Assembly: GCA_044868005.1 (NCBI GenBank)
Contig: JBIOVX010000277.1
Location: 67,995 to 131,994 of the forward strand
From: DATARR01 sp044868005
GTDB lineage: Bacteria; Acidobacteriota; Thermoanaerobaculia; Multivoradales; UBA5704
DNA: 64,000 bases
Direction of reading: 5' to 3'
Positions 1-8,987 of the stretch are shown piece after piece. A program made the translations under genes and the position numbers. Positions within the stretch are counted from its first letter, which is position 1; each line of letters opens with the position of its first letter. Under the pieces are notes generated by a model, which had not been told where the DNA came from, made no database searches, and saw nothing but the letters and a program-made list of their open reading frames with translations.

Positions 1-145
1 ACTCTTCATCGGCTTCGGACCGTGCGAACGAGCCGAAGAGCCGTACGTCGACGACGGCTTTCCCGAAGCGGCGCCGAAGCTCCTCGGCAAACCGGGCCAG
101 GGCAGTGTCGATCACCGTCGCGATGGGAGCCTCACGCCTTCTCAT
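1..145 (-). CDS. Nucleotidyltransferase-domain protein (MNT type), truncated by window edge
   Basis: Reading the minus strand from the ATG at 145 gives 48 residues that run off the window. The fragment has an amphipathic helix followed by the motif GSFARSEADEES, which matches the GSxARGxxxxxSDxDL signature of the minimal nucleotidyltransferase (Pol beta-like) fold. Such proteins often pair with HEPN partners as toxin-antitoxin modules, or act as small-molecule nucleotidyltransferases. The metal-binding aspartates that follow the SD motif lie outside the window, so activity cannot be judged. The gene ends 10 bp from the radC stop and runs in the same direction. No partner is visible. Confidence 0.7.
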   Translation of the reverse strand, partial: MRRREAPIATVIDTALARFAEELRRRFGKAVVDVRLFGSFARSEADEE

Positions 146-155
146 CCGGCGTAGG

Positions 156-845
156 CTACCATGCATCTTTCGCCCGCTCCTTGAGAGAGGCCCAGCGTCC
201 CCGGCTGCCGAGGACGACGTGGTCGGCCAGCCGCAGCCCCACGATCTCCGCCGCCTCGGCCATGCGCCGGGTGAACAGGAGGTCCTCGGCGCTCGGCGAG
301 GGATCGCCGCTCGGATGGGTGTGAAAGAGATAGACGGCGGCGGCTCCCCGCTGCAGGCACTCGCGCAGGATCTCCCGCGGCTCGACCGAGATGCGGCTCA
401 TCGTGCCGCGGAAGATCTCCCGCTCGCCCAGCAGGTGGTTGCGAGCGTCGAGGAAGAGCGCTCCCAGGACCTCCTGATCGCAGGTGTGATAGCGCAGGGC
501 CAGATAGCGCGCTACGTCCACCGGACGGGAGAGCGGCTCGTGGTCGAGGAACTGCTCGCGGGCCAGCCGCCGGCCGACCTCCACGGCGGCGAGCAGTGCC
601 GCCGCCTTGGCGGGTCCGATGCCGGAGCGCCGCAGCGAGTGCGGCGTCGCGGTGAGCAGTCCGGCGATGCCGCCGCTCTCGCGCAGCAGATCGAGGGCCA
701 TCTGCAGGGCGGAGACGCCCCTGCGCCCCGTGCGCAGCAGCACCGCCAGCAGCTCCGAGTCGGCGAGGGACTGGCCGCCGTTCTCCAGCAGCCGCTCGCG
801 GGGACGTTCACCTTCCGGCAGCTCGCGAATCAGGTAGTCGGGCAT
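156..845 (-). CDS. radC: RadC family JAB-domain protein
   Basis: The protein has 229 residues. The N-terminal part has a helix-hairpin-helix-like stretch (SLRRSGIGPAKAAALLAAVE). The C-terminal part is a JAB1/MPN metalloprotease-like domain with the zinc motif HTHPSGDPSPSAED, which is the RadC signature. RadC was named for DNA repair, but its real role is unsettled; the JAB fold suggests a metal-dependent hydrolase. The ATG at 845 (MPDYLIRELPEGERPRERL) is chosen because it begins the family's conserved N-terminus, and the extra 25 codons upstream overlap the sirtuin gene. The start lies 16 bp inside the end of the sirtuin gene, so the two are probably translated together. Confidence 0.9.
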   Translation of the reverse strand: MPDYLIRELPEGERPRERLLENGGQSLADSELLAVLLRTGRRGVSALQMALDLLRESGGIAGLLTATPHSLRRSGIGPAKAAALLAAVEVGRRLAREQFLDHEPLSRPVDVARYLALRYHTCDQEVLGALFLDARNHLLGEREIFRGTMSRISVEPREILRECLQRGAAAVYLFHTHPSGDPSPSAEDLLFTRRMAEAAEIVGLRLADHVVLGSRGRWASLKERAKDAW

Positions 846-1594
846 CGGCACCTCTCCATCGCTTCCACCAGCGCCGGCAACGCCTCTCCAGCGGGCGCGG
901 CGAGGCGCAGGTCCATCCATCTCGAAAAAGGCGTGGGCTCCGGGTTGACCTCGATCAGGCAGGCCCCGGCGCGGTGCGCCAGCTCGATCAGTCCGGCCGC
1001 CGGGTAGACGGTTCCGGAGGTTCCTACCGACAGGAACAGATCGCAGGATTCCGTGGCCTCACAAGCCTGGGCAAAGACGTCCTCGGGCAGGGCTTCGCCG
1101 AACCAGACCACGGCGGGCCGGAACCTGCCGCCACAGCCGCAGACCGGCGGCGCCTCCGTCGACTCGGCGACGGCCTCCCCCATGTCGCGGCTCCGCCGGC
1201 AGCGATCGCAGAAGGCGCGCGTGACCGTCCCGTGCAGCTCGAGGAGGTTCCGGCTGCCGGCGCGTTCGTGGAGTCCGTCGACATTTTGGGTCACGACCTT
1301 AATAAACGGAAAAACCGCCTCCAATCTTGCAATGGATTTGTGGGCGGGGTTCGGCGAGGCCTGGCAGACTCGGGCGTACCGCCAGGCGTACCACTGCCAG
1401 ACCTTCTCCGGATCGGCCCGGAACGCCTCCGGCGTGGCCAGCTCCTCGGGCCGCATCCTCTCCCACAGGCCCCCGGCGCCGCGGAACGTATCGAGCCCGC
1501 TTTCGCGCGAGACTCCGGCCCCGGAGAACACGACGACACGCTCGGCCGCTTTCACCCGTTCGCGGACCGGTCCGGAAAGCTCGATCTCTGCCAT
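830..1594 (-). CDS. cobB: NAD-dependent protein deacylase (sirtuin, Sir2/CobB family)
   Basis: The protein has 254 residues, the usual length of bacterial sirtuins. Visible motifs are the NAD-binding GAGVSRESGLDTFRG, the catalytic-region QNVDGLHERAG and ELHGTV, the zinc-binding cysteines CDRC and CGC, VWFGEALP and GTSGTVYPAAG. It removes acyl groups from lysines in an NAD-dependent reaction and acts in the cytoplasm. The ATG at 1594 is preferred to the long upstream extension, which lies antisense to the agmatinase gene and has no sirtuin character. The gene reads into radC with a 16-bp overlap. It is divergent from the agmatinase gene, with 57 bp between the two starts. Confidence 0.93.
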   Translation of the reverse strand: MAEIELSGPVRERVKAAERVVVFSGAGVSRESGLDTFRGAGGLWERMRPEELATPEAFRADPEKVWQWYAWRYARVCQASPNPAHKSIARLEAVFPFIKVVTQNVDGLHERAGSRNLLELHGTVTRAFCDRCRRSRDMGEAVAESTEAPPVCGCGGRFRPAVVWFGEALPEDVFAQACEATESCDLFLSVGTSGTVYPAAGLIELAHRAGACLIEVNPEPTPFSRWMDLRLAAPAGEALPALVEAMERCRCPTT

Positions 1595-1651
1595 CCTCTT
1601 CCTCCTTCCGCGTTGACTCCGCGCGAGGCATCCTGCTACAACCCTGCCCCA

Positions 1652-2536
1652 ATGCCCTACCTGCCCAACAACTTCGGTCTCCTGGAGGCCGCGGCGAGCG
1701 ATTACGAGACGAGCCGTGTGGCCGTCCTCCCCGTGCCCTTCGAGCGTACGACCTCCTATGGCAAGGGGACGATGGCCGGGCCGGCGGCGATCCTGCGCGC
1801 CTCGCAGGCCATGGAACTCTACGACGAGGAGCTCGGCGGCGAGCCCTACCTCCAGGGCATCGCGACGCTGCCGTCCTTCCTGCCCGAGGCGTTCGACATG
1901 GGAGAGGGCTTCGCCGAGTTGCAGACCGAGGCCAGAGCCCACATGGAACGCGGCAAGTTCCTGCTGACGCTCGGCGGCGAGCACAGCCTCACCCAGGCGC
2001 CGATCCGCGCGGCACGGGAGGTCCACGGCGAGATCGGCGTCGTGCAGTTCGACGCCCACAGCGATCTGCGCGAGGACTTCGAGGGCACCCCCTACAGCCA
2101 TGCGAGCGTGATGAAGCGGATCGTCGACGATGGGATCGCAACGCTGGCGGTGGGGATCCGTTCGCTCTCCGCGCCCGAGGCCCGGCTGATCCGGGAACGC
2201 AGCCTGCCGGTGATCTGGGGTCACCAGCTAGACCGCGCCGAGGAGCTGTTCCCTGCCATGCTGGCGAACCTGCCGGAGAAGGTCTACCTCACCTTCGACA
2301 TCGACTATTTCGACCCGGCGCTGGTCCCCGCGACCGGTACGCCGGAGCCGGGCGGCGGCCATTGGTATCCGACTCTACGGCTCCTCCGCCACCTGTTTCA
2401 GACGAAGGCGGTCGTGGCGATGGACCTCATCGAGCTGGCGCCCATCGGCGGCCACCCGGCTAGCGATTTCCTGGCGGCGAAGCTGATCTACAAATGTCTT
2501 GGGTATCTATGGGAGAAGGAAGGGCGGCAGGCGTAG
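1652..2536 (+). CDS. speB: Agmatinase/arginase family ureohydrolase
   Basis: The protein has 294 residues. The binuclear manganese site of the ureohydrolase family is complete: GGEHS, FDAHSD and the DIDYFDP pair, followed by GTPEPGG, which is typical of agmatinase and formiminoglutamase-type enzymes. The likely reaction is agmatine to putrescine plus urea, a polyamine step, but arginase-like substrates cannot be excluded from sequence. The ATG at 1652 (MPYLPNNFGLLEAA) starts the conserved region. The longer open frame upstream is the antisense of the sirtuin gene. The ribosome-binding site is weak. The gene is convergent with the SDR gene that ends at 2541. Confidence 0.88.
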   Translation: MPYLPNNFGLLEAAASDYETSRVAVLPVPFERTTSYGKGTMAGPAAILRASQAMELYDEELGGEPYLQGIATLPSFLPEAFDMGEGFAELQTEARAHMERGKFLLTLGGEHSLTQAPIRAAREVHGEIGVVQFDAHSDLREDFEGTPYSHASVMKRIVDDGIATLAVGIRSLSAPEARLIRERSLPVIWGHQLDRAEELFPAMLANLPEKVYLTFDIDYFDPALVPATGTPEPGGGHWYPTLRLLRHLFQTKAVVAMDLIELAPIGGHPASDFLAAKLIYKCLGYLWEKEGRQA

Positions 2537-2540
2537 CCCC

Positions 2541-3296
2541 TCACCCAATCAGCACGCTCCCGCCATTGACGTTCAGGATCTCGCCCGTGATGTGCCGGGC
2601 CAGCGGCGAGGCGAGGAAGAGGACCGGTCCCGCGATGTCCTCGGGAGTGGCGACGCGCTGGAGGGGAATGGAGGCGCGGATCTCCTTGCGGCGCTCTCCG
2701 GCGAGGGCTTCTGCTGTCATATCGGTATCCACCCAGCCCGGCGCCACGGCGTTGACGCGGATCGCCGGTGCCAGCTCGCATGACCACGACTTGGTGGCCG
2801 AGATCAGCGCTCCCTTGCTCGCCGCGTAGGCGCTGTAGAAGGGCTCGCCGCGCTGGCCGGCGGTCGAGCTGACGTTGACGATGAACGCGTCCTTGGATCT
2901 CTGAAGGAGCGGCATGGCGGAACGCGCGCAGAGGAAGGGGCCCACGACGTTGACGGCGAGCGTGGCCTGCAGCCGCTCCGGTTGCAGCTCCGCCAGCGGA
3001 TCGTGAACCCAGACGCCGGCGTTGTTGACCAGCCCGTCGAGCCTGCCCCACCGTTCCTCGACGAAGCCGAAGAGCCTGGCGACCTGATCCGCATCGGTCA
3101 CGTCGCAACGAAACATGGCGTGGGGAGCGTCGGAAAGCCGGCGCAGCTCCTTGAGCACCGCGCCGGCCTTGTCGTCGCTGGCCAGGTACTGGAGGACCAC
3201 CGCGGCGCCGGCCTTGGCGAACAGGCGGCAGCACGCGGCGCCGATGCCGCGGCTGCCGCCGGTGACGACCACCCGGCGGCCGGCCAGATCGATCAC
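2541..3296 (-). CDS. SDR family oxidoreductase, FabG-like
   Basis: The protein has 251 residues with a Rossmann fold. The cofactor motif is GGSRGIGAAC near the N-terminus, NNAG is in the middle, and the catalytic YxxxK lies within YAASKGAL. The length and layout fit 3-oxoacyl-[ACP] reductase or 3-hydroxyacyl-CoA dehydrogenase types. The start is GTG, overlapping the thiolase stop by 4 bp (GTGA), so the two are translationally coupled. The pairing suggests an acetoacetyl-CoA reductase step beside a thiolase, as in short-chain hydroxyacyl-CoA or fatty-acid metabolism. That pathway role is inferred from context; no PHA synthase is seen here. Confidence 0.88.
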   Translation of the reverse strand: MIDLAGRRVVVTGGSRGIGAACCRLFAKAGAAVVLQYLASDDKAGAVLKELRRLSDAPHAMFRCDVTDADQVARLFGFVEERWGRLDGLVNNAGVWVHDPLAELQPERLQATLAVNVVGPFLCARSAMPLLQRSKDAFIVNVSSTAGQRGEPFYSAYAASKGALISATKSWSCELAPAIRVNAVAPGWVDTDMTAEALAGERRKEIRASIPLQRVATPEDIAGPVLFLASPLARHITGEILNVNGGSVLIG

Positions 3297-4480
3297 GCGG
3301 CGGCCTCGACCACCATGGCGATCCCCTGACCGCCGCCGATGCAGGCCGAAGCCACGCCCCGGCCGCCGCCGCGCCGCCGCAGCTCCTTGAGCAGGGTGAT
3401 GAGCAGGCGCGTGCCGCTGGCCCCCAAAGGATGGCCGAGAGCGATGGCCCCGCCGTTGACGTTCAGCTTGTCCACGTCGAGGTCCAGCTCCTTGATCACC
3501 GCCAGGATCTGGCCGGCGAAGGCCTCGTTGATCTCGATCAGGTCGAGATCGGCGAGCTTCAGCCCCGCCCGTTCGAGGGCCTTGCGGATGGCCGGCGCCG
3601 GGCCGATGCCCATGCGCGACGGGTCGACTCCTACCGTGGACCAGGAAAGGATGCGGCCGAGGGGCTTCCAGCCGCGCTCCGCCGCACGCTCTGCCGTGGT
3701 GAGGATCATCATCGCCGCGCCGTCCACGATGCCGGAAGCGTTGCCGGCGGTGACGAAGCCGTCCTTGTCGAACGCCGGGGGCAGGCCGGCCAGATCCTCC
3801 ATCGTGGTCTCGGGACGCATGTGATCGTCCTTATCGACGAGCTTCGCCTTCTTACCCTTCCCCACCTCGACGGGCACCACCTCTTCGCTCATCCTGCAGG
3901 ACTTCCAGGCCTCGCCCGCGCGCTGCTGCGAGCGGATGGCGAACTGGTCCTGCTCTTCGCGCCTGATGCCGTAGTCGCGCGCCAGGTTGTTGCTCGTCTG
4001 CGCCATGTAGCAGCCGCAATAGCTGTCGAGCAGCGAGATCATCAGGAGGTCCTGGAGCTGGCCCTGGCCCAGCTTGAAGCCGCGCCGGGCACCCCAGATG
4101 ACGTGCGGCGCCTGCGACATGTTCTCCATGCCGCCCACCAGACAGGTCTTGGCCTCGCCGGCAAGGAGGAGATGGGCGCCCGAGATCACCGACTGGATGC
4201 CGGAGCCGCAGAGGCGGTTGACGGTGAGCGCGGGGACCTCTTTCGGCACCCCCGCTTTCAGCGCCACGTGGCGGGCGCCGTAGATGGCGTCGGGCGAGGT
4301 CTGCAGGGCGTTACCCACGATCGTATGGTCGATCTCGGCGGGATCGACGCCCGTGCGCTCGAAGAGGGCGCGCGCCGCGTGCGCCCCCAGATCGATCGCG
4401 GAGATTTCGGCGAACGAGCCGTTGTACTCGGCCATCGGGGTACGCACCCCGTCGACCAGGACCAGATCACGAAGTTCCAT
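3293..4480 (-). CDS. Thiolase (acetyl-CoA acetyltransferase family)
   Basis: The protein has 395 residues, the standard thiolase length. The acyl-accepting cysteine lies in NRLCGSGIQS. NEAFA, the histidine motif GGAIALGHPLGASG and the second cysteine in CIGGGQG complete the active site. It condenses two acetyl-CoA or cleaves 3-ketoacyl-CoA. The ATG at 4480 (MELRDLVLVDGVRTP) is chosen because it has a strong AGAGGGAGG ribosome site and matches the family's N-terminus. It is 20 bp downstream of the serine hydrolase gene and overlaps the SDR start, so the four genes from 6718 to 2541 look like one transcript. Confidence 0.93.
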   Translation of the reverse strand: MELRDLVLVDGVRTPMAEYNGSFAEISAIDLGAHAARALFERTGVDPAEIDHTIVGNALQTSPDAIYGARHVALKAGVPKEVPALTVNRLCGSGIQSVISGAHLLLAGEAKTCLVGGMENMSQAPHVIWGARRGFKLGQGQLQDLLMISLLDSYCGCYMAQTSNNLARDYGIRREEQDQFAIRSQQRAGEAWKSCRMSEEVVPVEVGKGKKAKLVDKDDHMRPETTMEDLAGLPPAFDKDGFVTAGNASGIVDGAAMMILTTAERAAERGWKPLGRILSWSTVGVDPSRMGIGPAPAIRKALERAGLKLADLDLIEINEAFAGQILAVIKELDLDVDKLNVNGGAIALGHPLGASGTRLLITLLKELRRRGGGRGVASACIGGGQGIAMVVEAAA

Positions 4481-4500
4481 CAGCGGAAGCCTCCCTCTTC

Positions 4501-5574
4501 TCAAGTTTGTCGAGCCGGCGCGGCCAGGTCATGGAAGCGCCTGCGCCAGCGATCGATATCCATCGTGGGATCGACACGGGAACCGAGCAGGACGAACACC
4601 CGGCGCCGTTCCGGGTCGATCCAGAGACTGGTACCAGCAAAACCGGTGTGACCGAAAGCGGTGGGCGGAAGCGCCCGCCCGGCGCTGCCGTGGAGGGTTC
4701 TCCGCCACCAGCCCAGGGCGAACGGGCCGCCGCCCTTCAAGGCCTCGGCCACGCCCCCCGGATTCAACACGCGGCCGGGCGCCAGCCATTCCGCACCGAG
4801 CCGCCACAGGTCGCCCGCGGCGGCAAACAGACCCGCATGCCCGTAAACGCTGCCGGCTCCGCGCGAGAGGAGAAAGCGGGCGTTGCCGTCCTGGGGCTGT
4901 CCCAGGGAAGGCGGCCCGAGGTCCGGAACCGCGATGCCCTGCCTCGCCGCCAGCTCCATTTCCTTGCCCGTGCCCATGAGAGACACGGCGACGTCCGGCC
5001 GCTCTCCGGGCGAGGGCTCGACCGACGCGGCTCCGAGCGGGCCGAGAAGATGCGAACGCAGCAGCTCGGCGAGAGACTTCCCGGTCCACCGCTCGGCCGC
5101 CGCGCCCCACAGCATATAGCCGAGATCGCTGTAGGTGCCCGCCCGCGCTCCCAGCAGCTCGCCGTCGCGGCCGCCGCGGATGATGAGATCGAAGGCCTCC
5201 TCGGCGGACCGGCAGCGGTGGTAGAGCGGCGTCCAGGCCGCCAGGCCCGAGCAGTGGCGCAGGAGGTCCGACAACGGCCGGCGCGCCAGCTCGCGGTGCG
5301 CCTCGGGCCAGACCTCGCCGATCCTCGCCGCGAGCGGCAAGACTCCCTCGCCGTCCAGGACCAGGGCGAGGCTCGCTGTGAAAGGCTTGGAGAGCGAGGC
5401 GAGATCGAAGCGGGTGGCGACCTCCGCCGCCCTTCCATCCTGCACCCATCCCGCCGCGCCCTCCCACTCGACCTCCTCCGCCGTGCCCTCGAGGGCCACC
5501 GCGGCCGACACGACCTTTCCGGTGACCGCCTGGTCCAGGAAGGCCTCCACCTGCGGCGGCAGGCCCTCAGACAT
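4501..5574 (-). CDS. Serine hydrolase, class C beta-lactamase/penicillin-binding-protein-like
   Basis: The protein has 357 residues. The nucleophile motif SxxK is seen as SLSK in DLASLSKPFTA. A tyrosine motif YSDLGYMLWG takes the YxN position with Asp instead of Asn, as in many esterase-type members. HTGF near the C-terminus takes the KTG/HxG position and is followed by LWIDPERRRVFVLLGSR. No signal peptide is visible, so a cytoplasmic esterase or peptidase role is more likely than antibiotic resistance. Its start overlaps the threonine synthase-like gene by 8 bp. The substrate is unknown. Confidence 0.82.
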   Translation of the reverse strand: MSEGLPPQVEAFLDQAVTGKVVSAAVALEGTAEEVEWEGAAGWVQDGRAAEVATRFDLASLSKPFTASLALVLDGEGVLPLAARIGEVWPEAHRELARRPLSDLLRHCSGLAAWTPLYHRCRSAEEAFDLIIRGGRDGELLGARAGTYSDLGYMLWGAAAERWTGKSLAELLRSHLLGPLGAASVEPSPGERPDVAVSLMGTGKEMELAARQGIAVPDLGPPSLGQPQDGNARFLLSRGAGSVYGHAGLFAAAGDLWRLGAEWLAPGRVLNPGGVAEALKGGGPFALGWWRRTLHGSAGRALPPTAFGHTGFAGTSLWIDPERRRVFVLLGSRVDPTMDIDRWRRRFHDLAAPARQT

Positions 5575-6718
5575 AGTTCGCCGGATCGCCTGTCTGGAAG
5601 ACCACTACCCGCTCCCCCGGAGAGAAGGCTCCGGCCGCCTGCAAGTCCTCCACGGCGGCCAGCGCGGCGGCTCCCTCGGGCCCGATCCGGAGTCCCTCAC
5701 GAGAGGCAGAGCGGACGGCGATCTCCTCCAGACGGGATTCATCGACGGCGATCGCCCTCCCTCCGCTCTCTCGCACGGCCCGCAGCACGAGAAAATCGGC
5801 GATGGCGCGCGGCACCCGCAGGCCCCAGACGCGGGTGTGGGGATCCGGCCATGGGTCCGCGGCCTCCTGGCCGTTCTCCCAGGCGCGCACGATGGGAGCG
5901 CAGCCGGCGGCCTGGACGACGACGAAGCGCGGCCGCTTGGGGCCGATCAGCGCCAGCCGCTCGAGCTCCGCGAACGCCTTGTGCATGCCCACGATGCCGG
6001 TGCCGCCGCCGAGCGGATAGACGATCCAATCCGGCAGCTCCCAGCCGGATTGCTCGGCCAGCTCCAGACCCATCGTCTTCTTCCCCTCCGCCCGGTAGGG
6101 CTCGCGCAGAGTCGAGACCGTCCAGTAGCGTTCCGCGCCCTCCTCGAGCAGCTTCGCCGCCTCGACCAGCGTCCCGGGGCCGGAGAGCACCTCCGCGCCA
6201 TACTCGCGGCAGCGCGCGAAGACGGTTTGCGGGGTGTCCGCGGGCAGCGCTACCCGCGCCGGCAGGCCGGCCGCCGCGGCGTAGGCGGTGAGCGCCAGCG
6301 CGGCGTTGCCGGCGCTCGCGAGCTGCAGCCCCGGAGCTCCCAGCTCGCGCGCCCGGTTGACGGCCAGCGAGAGGCCGCGGGCCTTGAAGGAGCCGGTGGG
6401 GTTCCCCGACTCGTCCTTGATCCAAAGCTCGATCCCCGGCGGCGCGAGGCGGCGGAAGCGGATGAGCGGCGTCCCCCCCTCGCCGAGATCCACCCGGCCG
6501 GCGAAATCGGCGAGCGGCAGGAGCTCGCGGTAGCGCCAGAGCGTCCACGGCCGGCCGGGAAGGGCACGCCGCAACGCCGCGCCCTTCTCCGCGTCGAGCT
6601 CGTAGTCCACCAGCCACGGCGCGCCGGCGGGAGAAAGGAACGCCGGCTCGTCGAGCGGCGCCCGGACGCCGGTGCGCGAGCAGATCAGCCCGCGGGCCCA
6701 TCGATCCGTGTCGGTCAT
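5567..6718 (-). CDS. thrC: Threonine synthase-like PLP-dependent enzyme
   Basis: The protein has 383 residues. It starts with a short Cys-containing segment (GLICSRTGV) typical of the class of threonine synthases with a degenerate zinc-ribbon-like N-terminus. The PLP lysine is in GSFKARG, LASAGNAA is the SxGN phosphate motif, and GGGTGIVG is the glycine-rich PLP phosphate loop. It is a fold-type II enzyme that would make threonine from phosphohomoserine. Related lyases or cysteate-type synthases are possible, because the neighbouring genes are not threonine genes. It is the first gene of the minus-strand run and is divergent from the solute-binding protein gene. Confidence 0.8.
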   Translation of the reverse strand: MTDTDRWARGLICSRTGVRAPLDEPAFLSPAGAPWLVDYELDAEKGAALRRALPGRPWTLWRYRELLPLADFAGRVDLGEGGTPLIRFRRLAPPGIELWIKDESGNPTGSFKARGLSLAVNRARELGAPGLQLASAGNAALALTAYAAAAGLPARVALPADTPQTVFARCREYGAEVLSGPGTLVEAAKLLEEGAERYWTVSTLREPYRAEGKKTMGLELAEQSGWELPDWIVYPLGGGTGIVGMHKAFAELERLALIGPKRPRFVVVQAAGCAPIVRAWENGQEAADPWPDPHTRVWGLRVPRAIADFLVLRAVRESGGRAIAVDESRLEEIAVRSASREGLRIGPEGAAALAAVEDLQAAGAFSPGERVVVFQTGDPANYV

Positions 6719-6788
6719 GTTAGGCTTGCCTCACCACTCGATAATTTCATCCCGATTCAACCTCGATCGGCCGAGGAGGAAGTATTTC

Positions 6789-7655
6789 ATGAGCAGCATC
6801 GAAGCATCCCGGCGCCGGCCCAACACTTCGATCCCAGCGATCCTGGCCGCCCTCCTGCTCCTCGCCCAGGCGGCAGCGGCGGGAGACCTCGCCGGCGTCA
6901 AAGCGCGCGGCAAGCTCATCATGCTGTGCTACCCGAGCCAGAACAGCACCTTCGTGGCCGCCGACCTCGAGGCCATGCGGGAGAAGAACTTGAAGCTCGC
7001 CGAGTTGCGGAATCCCGAGCACTTCTCGGGATTGGACGTCGAGCTGATGAAGGGCTTCGCCAAGAGCCTCGGCGTCGAGCTCGAGATTCATCCCGTGACC
7101 ACGGGCTACGATGCCCTGCTACCGGCCCTCCTTCAGGGTGAAGGCGACGTCGCGGCGAGCTCCCTCAGCATCACGCCCAAGCGGCTGGAGTCTGTGGACT
7201 TCTCCGCGCCCTACCTCAAGAGCTGGGTGGCGGTCGCGGTGCCGCCGGGCAGCAAGATCGCTTCGCTCGCTGATCTGGCGGGCAAGAAGGTTGCGCTGAT
7301 GCACGGCTCCAGCCAGCTCGAATTCCTGCAGTCGCAGGCGCCGGACGTCAAGATCATGCTCACCGACTTCTCGCTCGAAAACTACGTGGCGGTCAAGGAA
7401 GGCGAGGCGGACTTCACCCTCATGGACTCCCGTGCGCCAGCGGGAGAGAGCGTCAGCGCCGCGTACCCGGACCTCAAAGTGGCCTTCCGGCTGCGCGAGT
7501 TCGACTACGGCGTGGCGCTGCGCAAAGGAAGCGATCTCGCGGCGCCGCTCAACGCCTACCTCGCCGGCCTGAAGCAGTCCGGCGAGCTGGACCGCCTGGC
7601 CGAGCGCTACGATCCGGTGGGCAGTGAAAAGAAGTCACCGCCTCCGCAGCCTTGA
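6789..7655 (+). CDS. Periplasmic solute-binding protein, family 3
   Basis: The protein has 288 residues with a signal peptide at about 16-32 (IPAILAALLLLAQAAAA). The core matches bacterial extracellular solute-binding family 3: an LDVELMKGFAKSLGVELE segment, SLSITPKRLESVDFSAPY, and a hinge around KKVALMHGSSQLEF. This family binds amino acids or other small polar ligands for ABC uptake. No permease or ATPase genes lie alongside, so it is an orphan that might act as a sensor or use a distant transporter. The ATG at 6789 follows a strong GAGGAGG site. It ends 6 bp from the convergent der stop. Confidence 0.85.
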   Translation: MSSIEASRRRPNTSIPAILAALLLLAQAAAAGDLAGVKARGKLIMLCYPSQNSTFVAADLEAMREKNLKLAELRNPEHFSGLDVELMKGFAKSLGVELEIHPVTTGYDALLPALLQGEGDVAASSLSITPKRLESVDFSAPYLKSWVAVAVPPGSKIASLADLAGKKVALMHGSSQLEFLQSQAPDVKIMLTDFSLENYVAVKEGEADFTLMDSRAPAGESVSAAYPDLKVAFRLREFDYGVALRKGSDLAAPLNAYLAGLKQSGELDRLAERYDPVGSEKKSPPPQP

Positions 7656-7661
7656 CCGCCG

Positions 7662-8966
7662 TCACTCCGTCCGTTTGCGCACCACCAGCCGCACGGGTAC
7701 GCCGGGCAACTCAAGCTCCTCGCGCAGGCGGTTCTCCAGATAACGGCGGTAGTGGCTGGTGCGCGGCAGCGGCCGGTTGGCGAAGAGCATGAAGGTCGGC
7801 GGCGCCGTCGACACCTGAGTCACGTAGTAGAGCTTCCAGGGAGCGCCGCCGAAGGAGGGAGGCGCCACCTTTTTCACGAAGCCCTCGAACAGACGGTTGA
7901 GCTGGCCGGTGGTGAGCTTCAGGTTATAGGCGGCGAGAGCGCGGCCGATCGGTTCCCACAGCTTCTCTACCCCGCGTCCGGAGAGGGCCGAGACGTTGAC
8001 CCTTCCCGGCGAGGCGAGCAACTCGTCGAGCCGCTCAAAGGAAAGCTCCAGCTTCTCGCGTCCTTCCTCATCCAGCAAATCCCATTTGTTGATCGCTACT
8101 ACCGCGGCCCGGCCCAGCTCCCAGATGCTGCCGGCGATCGCCAGGTCGCCGGAGGTCACCCCGCCGGCGGCGTCGATCACCAGCACGGCCACCTGCGCCC
8201 GCTCGATCTGGCGGCGGGCCATCATCACCGCCAGCTCCTCGGGAGCGCCGGAGACCTGGCTGCGCCGGCGAATGCCCGCGGTGTCAATCAGCAGATAGGA
8301 CTTGCCGTCGCGCTGGATCAGGGTATCGACCGGATCGCGGGTCGTCCCCGCTACGGGAGAGACGAGGGCGCGGTTCTGCCCTGAGATCTTGTTGAGCAGC
8401 GACGACTTGCCGACGTTCGGCCGGCCGACGATGGCGACCGGCGGCGCGTCCGGCACCTGCACGTCGGCGAGCTCGGGAAGCGCGTGGGCGAGAGCCTCGC
8501 GCAGGTCCTCGACGCCTCCGCCATGCTCGGCCGAGACGAGGATCTGCTGGTCGATTCCCAGGCTGTAGAACTCGGGGAAGCGCTCGCGCGCCTGGCGGGT
8601 GTCTCCCTTGTTGACCACCAGGATCGTGGGCTTGCCGAAGCGGCGAAAGTGCGACCACACCTCCTCGTCGGCGGCAACGAGTCCCAGCTTGCCGTCCACG
8701 AGGAAGACGAGGAGATCGCTCTCCTCCACCGCCAGAAAAACCTGCTGGTTGAGGCCCAGCGGATCGTCCCCCGGCACCAGACCGCCGGTGTCGACGACCT
8801 GGATGGGCCGGTCGTCCGAGAGACGGGCGATGCCGGTGATGCGATCGCGGGTGATTCCCGGCAGATCATGGACGATGGCCTGCCGCCGCCCCACCAGGCG
8901 GTTGAAGAGCGTCGATTTGCCGACGTTGGGCCGGCCGACGATGGCGACGGTGGGGGTTAGTGGCAT
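7662..8966 (-). CDS. der: Ribosome biogenesis GTPase Der (EngA)
   Basis: The protein has 434 residues, the usual length of Der. Two tandem GTPase domains are visible: the first has GRPNVGKST, DTGG and NKGD, and the second has GRPNVGKSS, DTAGIRRR and NKWD. A C-terminal KH-like domain starts near APPSFGGAPWKLYYVTQ. Der helps mature the 50S subunit. The gene stands downstream of the toxin-antitoxin pair on the same strand with a 21-bp gap, but is probably expressed independently. Confidence 0.97.
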   Translation of the reverse strand: MPLTPTVAIVGRPNVGKSTLFNRLVGRRQAIVHDLPGITRDRITGIARLSDDRPIQVVDTGGLVPGDDPLGLNQQVFLAVEESDLLVFLVDGKLGLVAADEEVWSHFRRFGKPTILVVNKGDTRQARERFPEFYSLGIDQQILVSAEHGGGVEDLREALAHALPELADVQVPDAPPVAIVGRPNVGKSSLLNKISGQNRALVSPVAGTTRDPVDTLIQRDGKSYLLIDTAGIRRRSQVSGAPEELAVMMARRQIERAQVAVLVIDAAGGVTSGDLAIAGSIWELGRAAVVAINKWDLLDEEGREKLELSFERLDELLASPGRVNVSALSGRGVEKLWEPIGRALAAYNLKLTTGQLNRLFEGFVKKVAPPSFGGAPWKLYYVTQVSTAPPTFMLFANRPLPRTSHYRRYLENRLREELELPGVPVRLVVRKRTE

Positions 8967-8987
8967 GGGAGTCCGCGAAGAAGACTG

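Noticed and set aside
830..2224. A 464-residue sirtuin
   Set aside because: The extra 210 residues are the antisense of the agmatinase gene and contain no family motif; the sirtuin starts at 1594.
4501..5574. A beta-lactamase conferring resistance
   Set aside because: It lacks a signal peptide and has YSD in place of YxN, which fits an esterase-type relative better.
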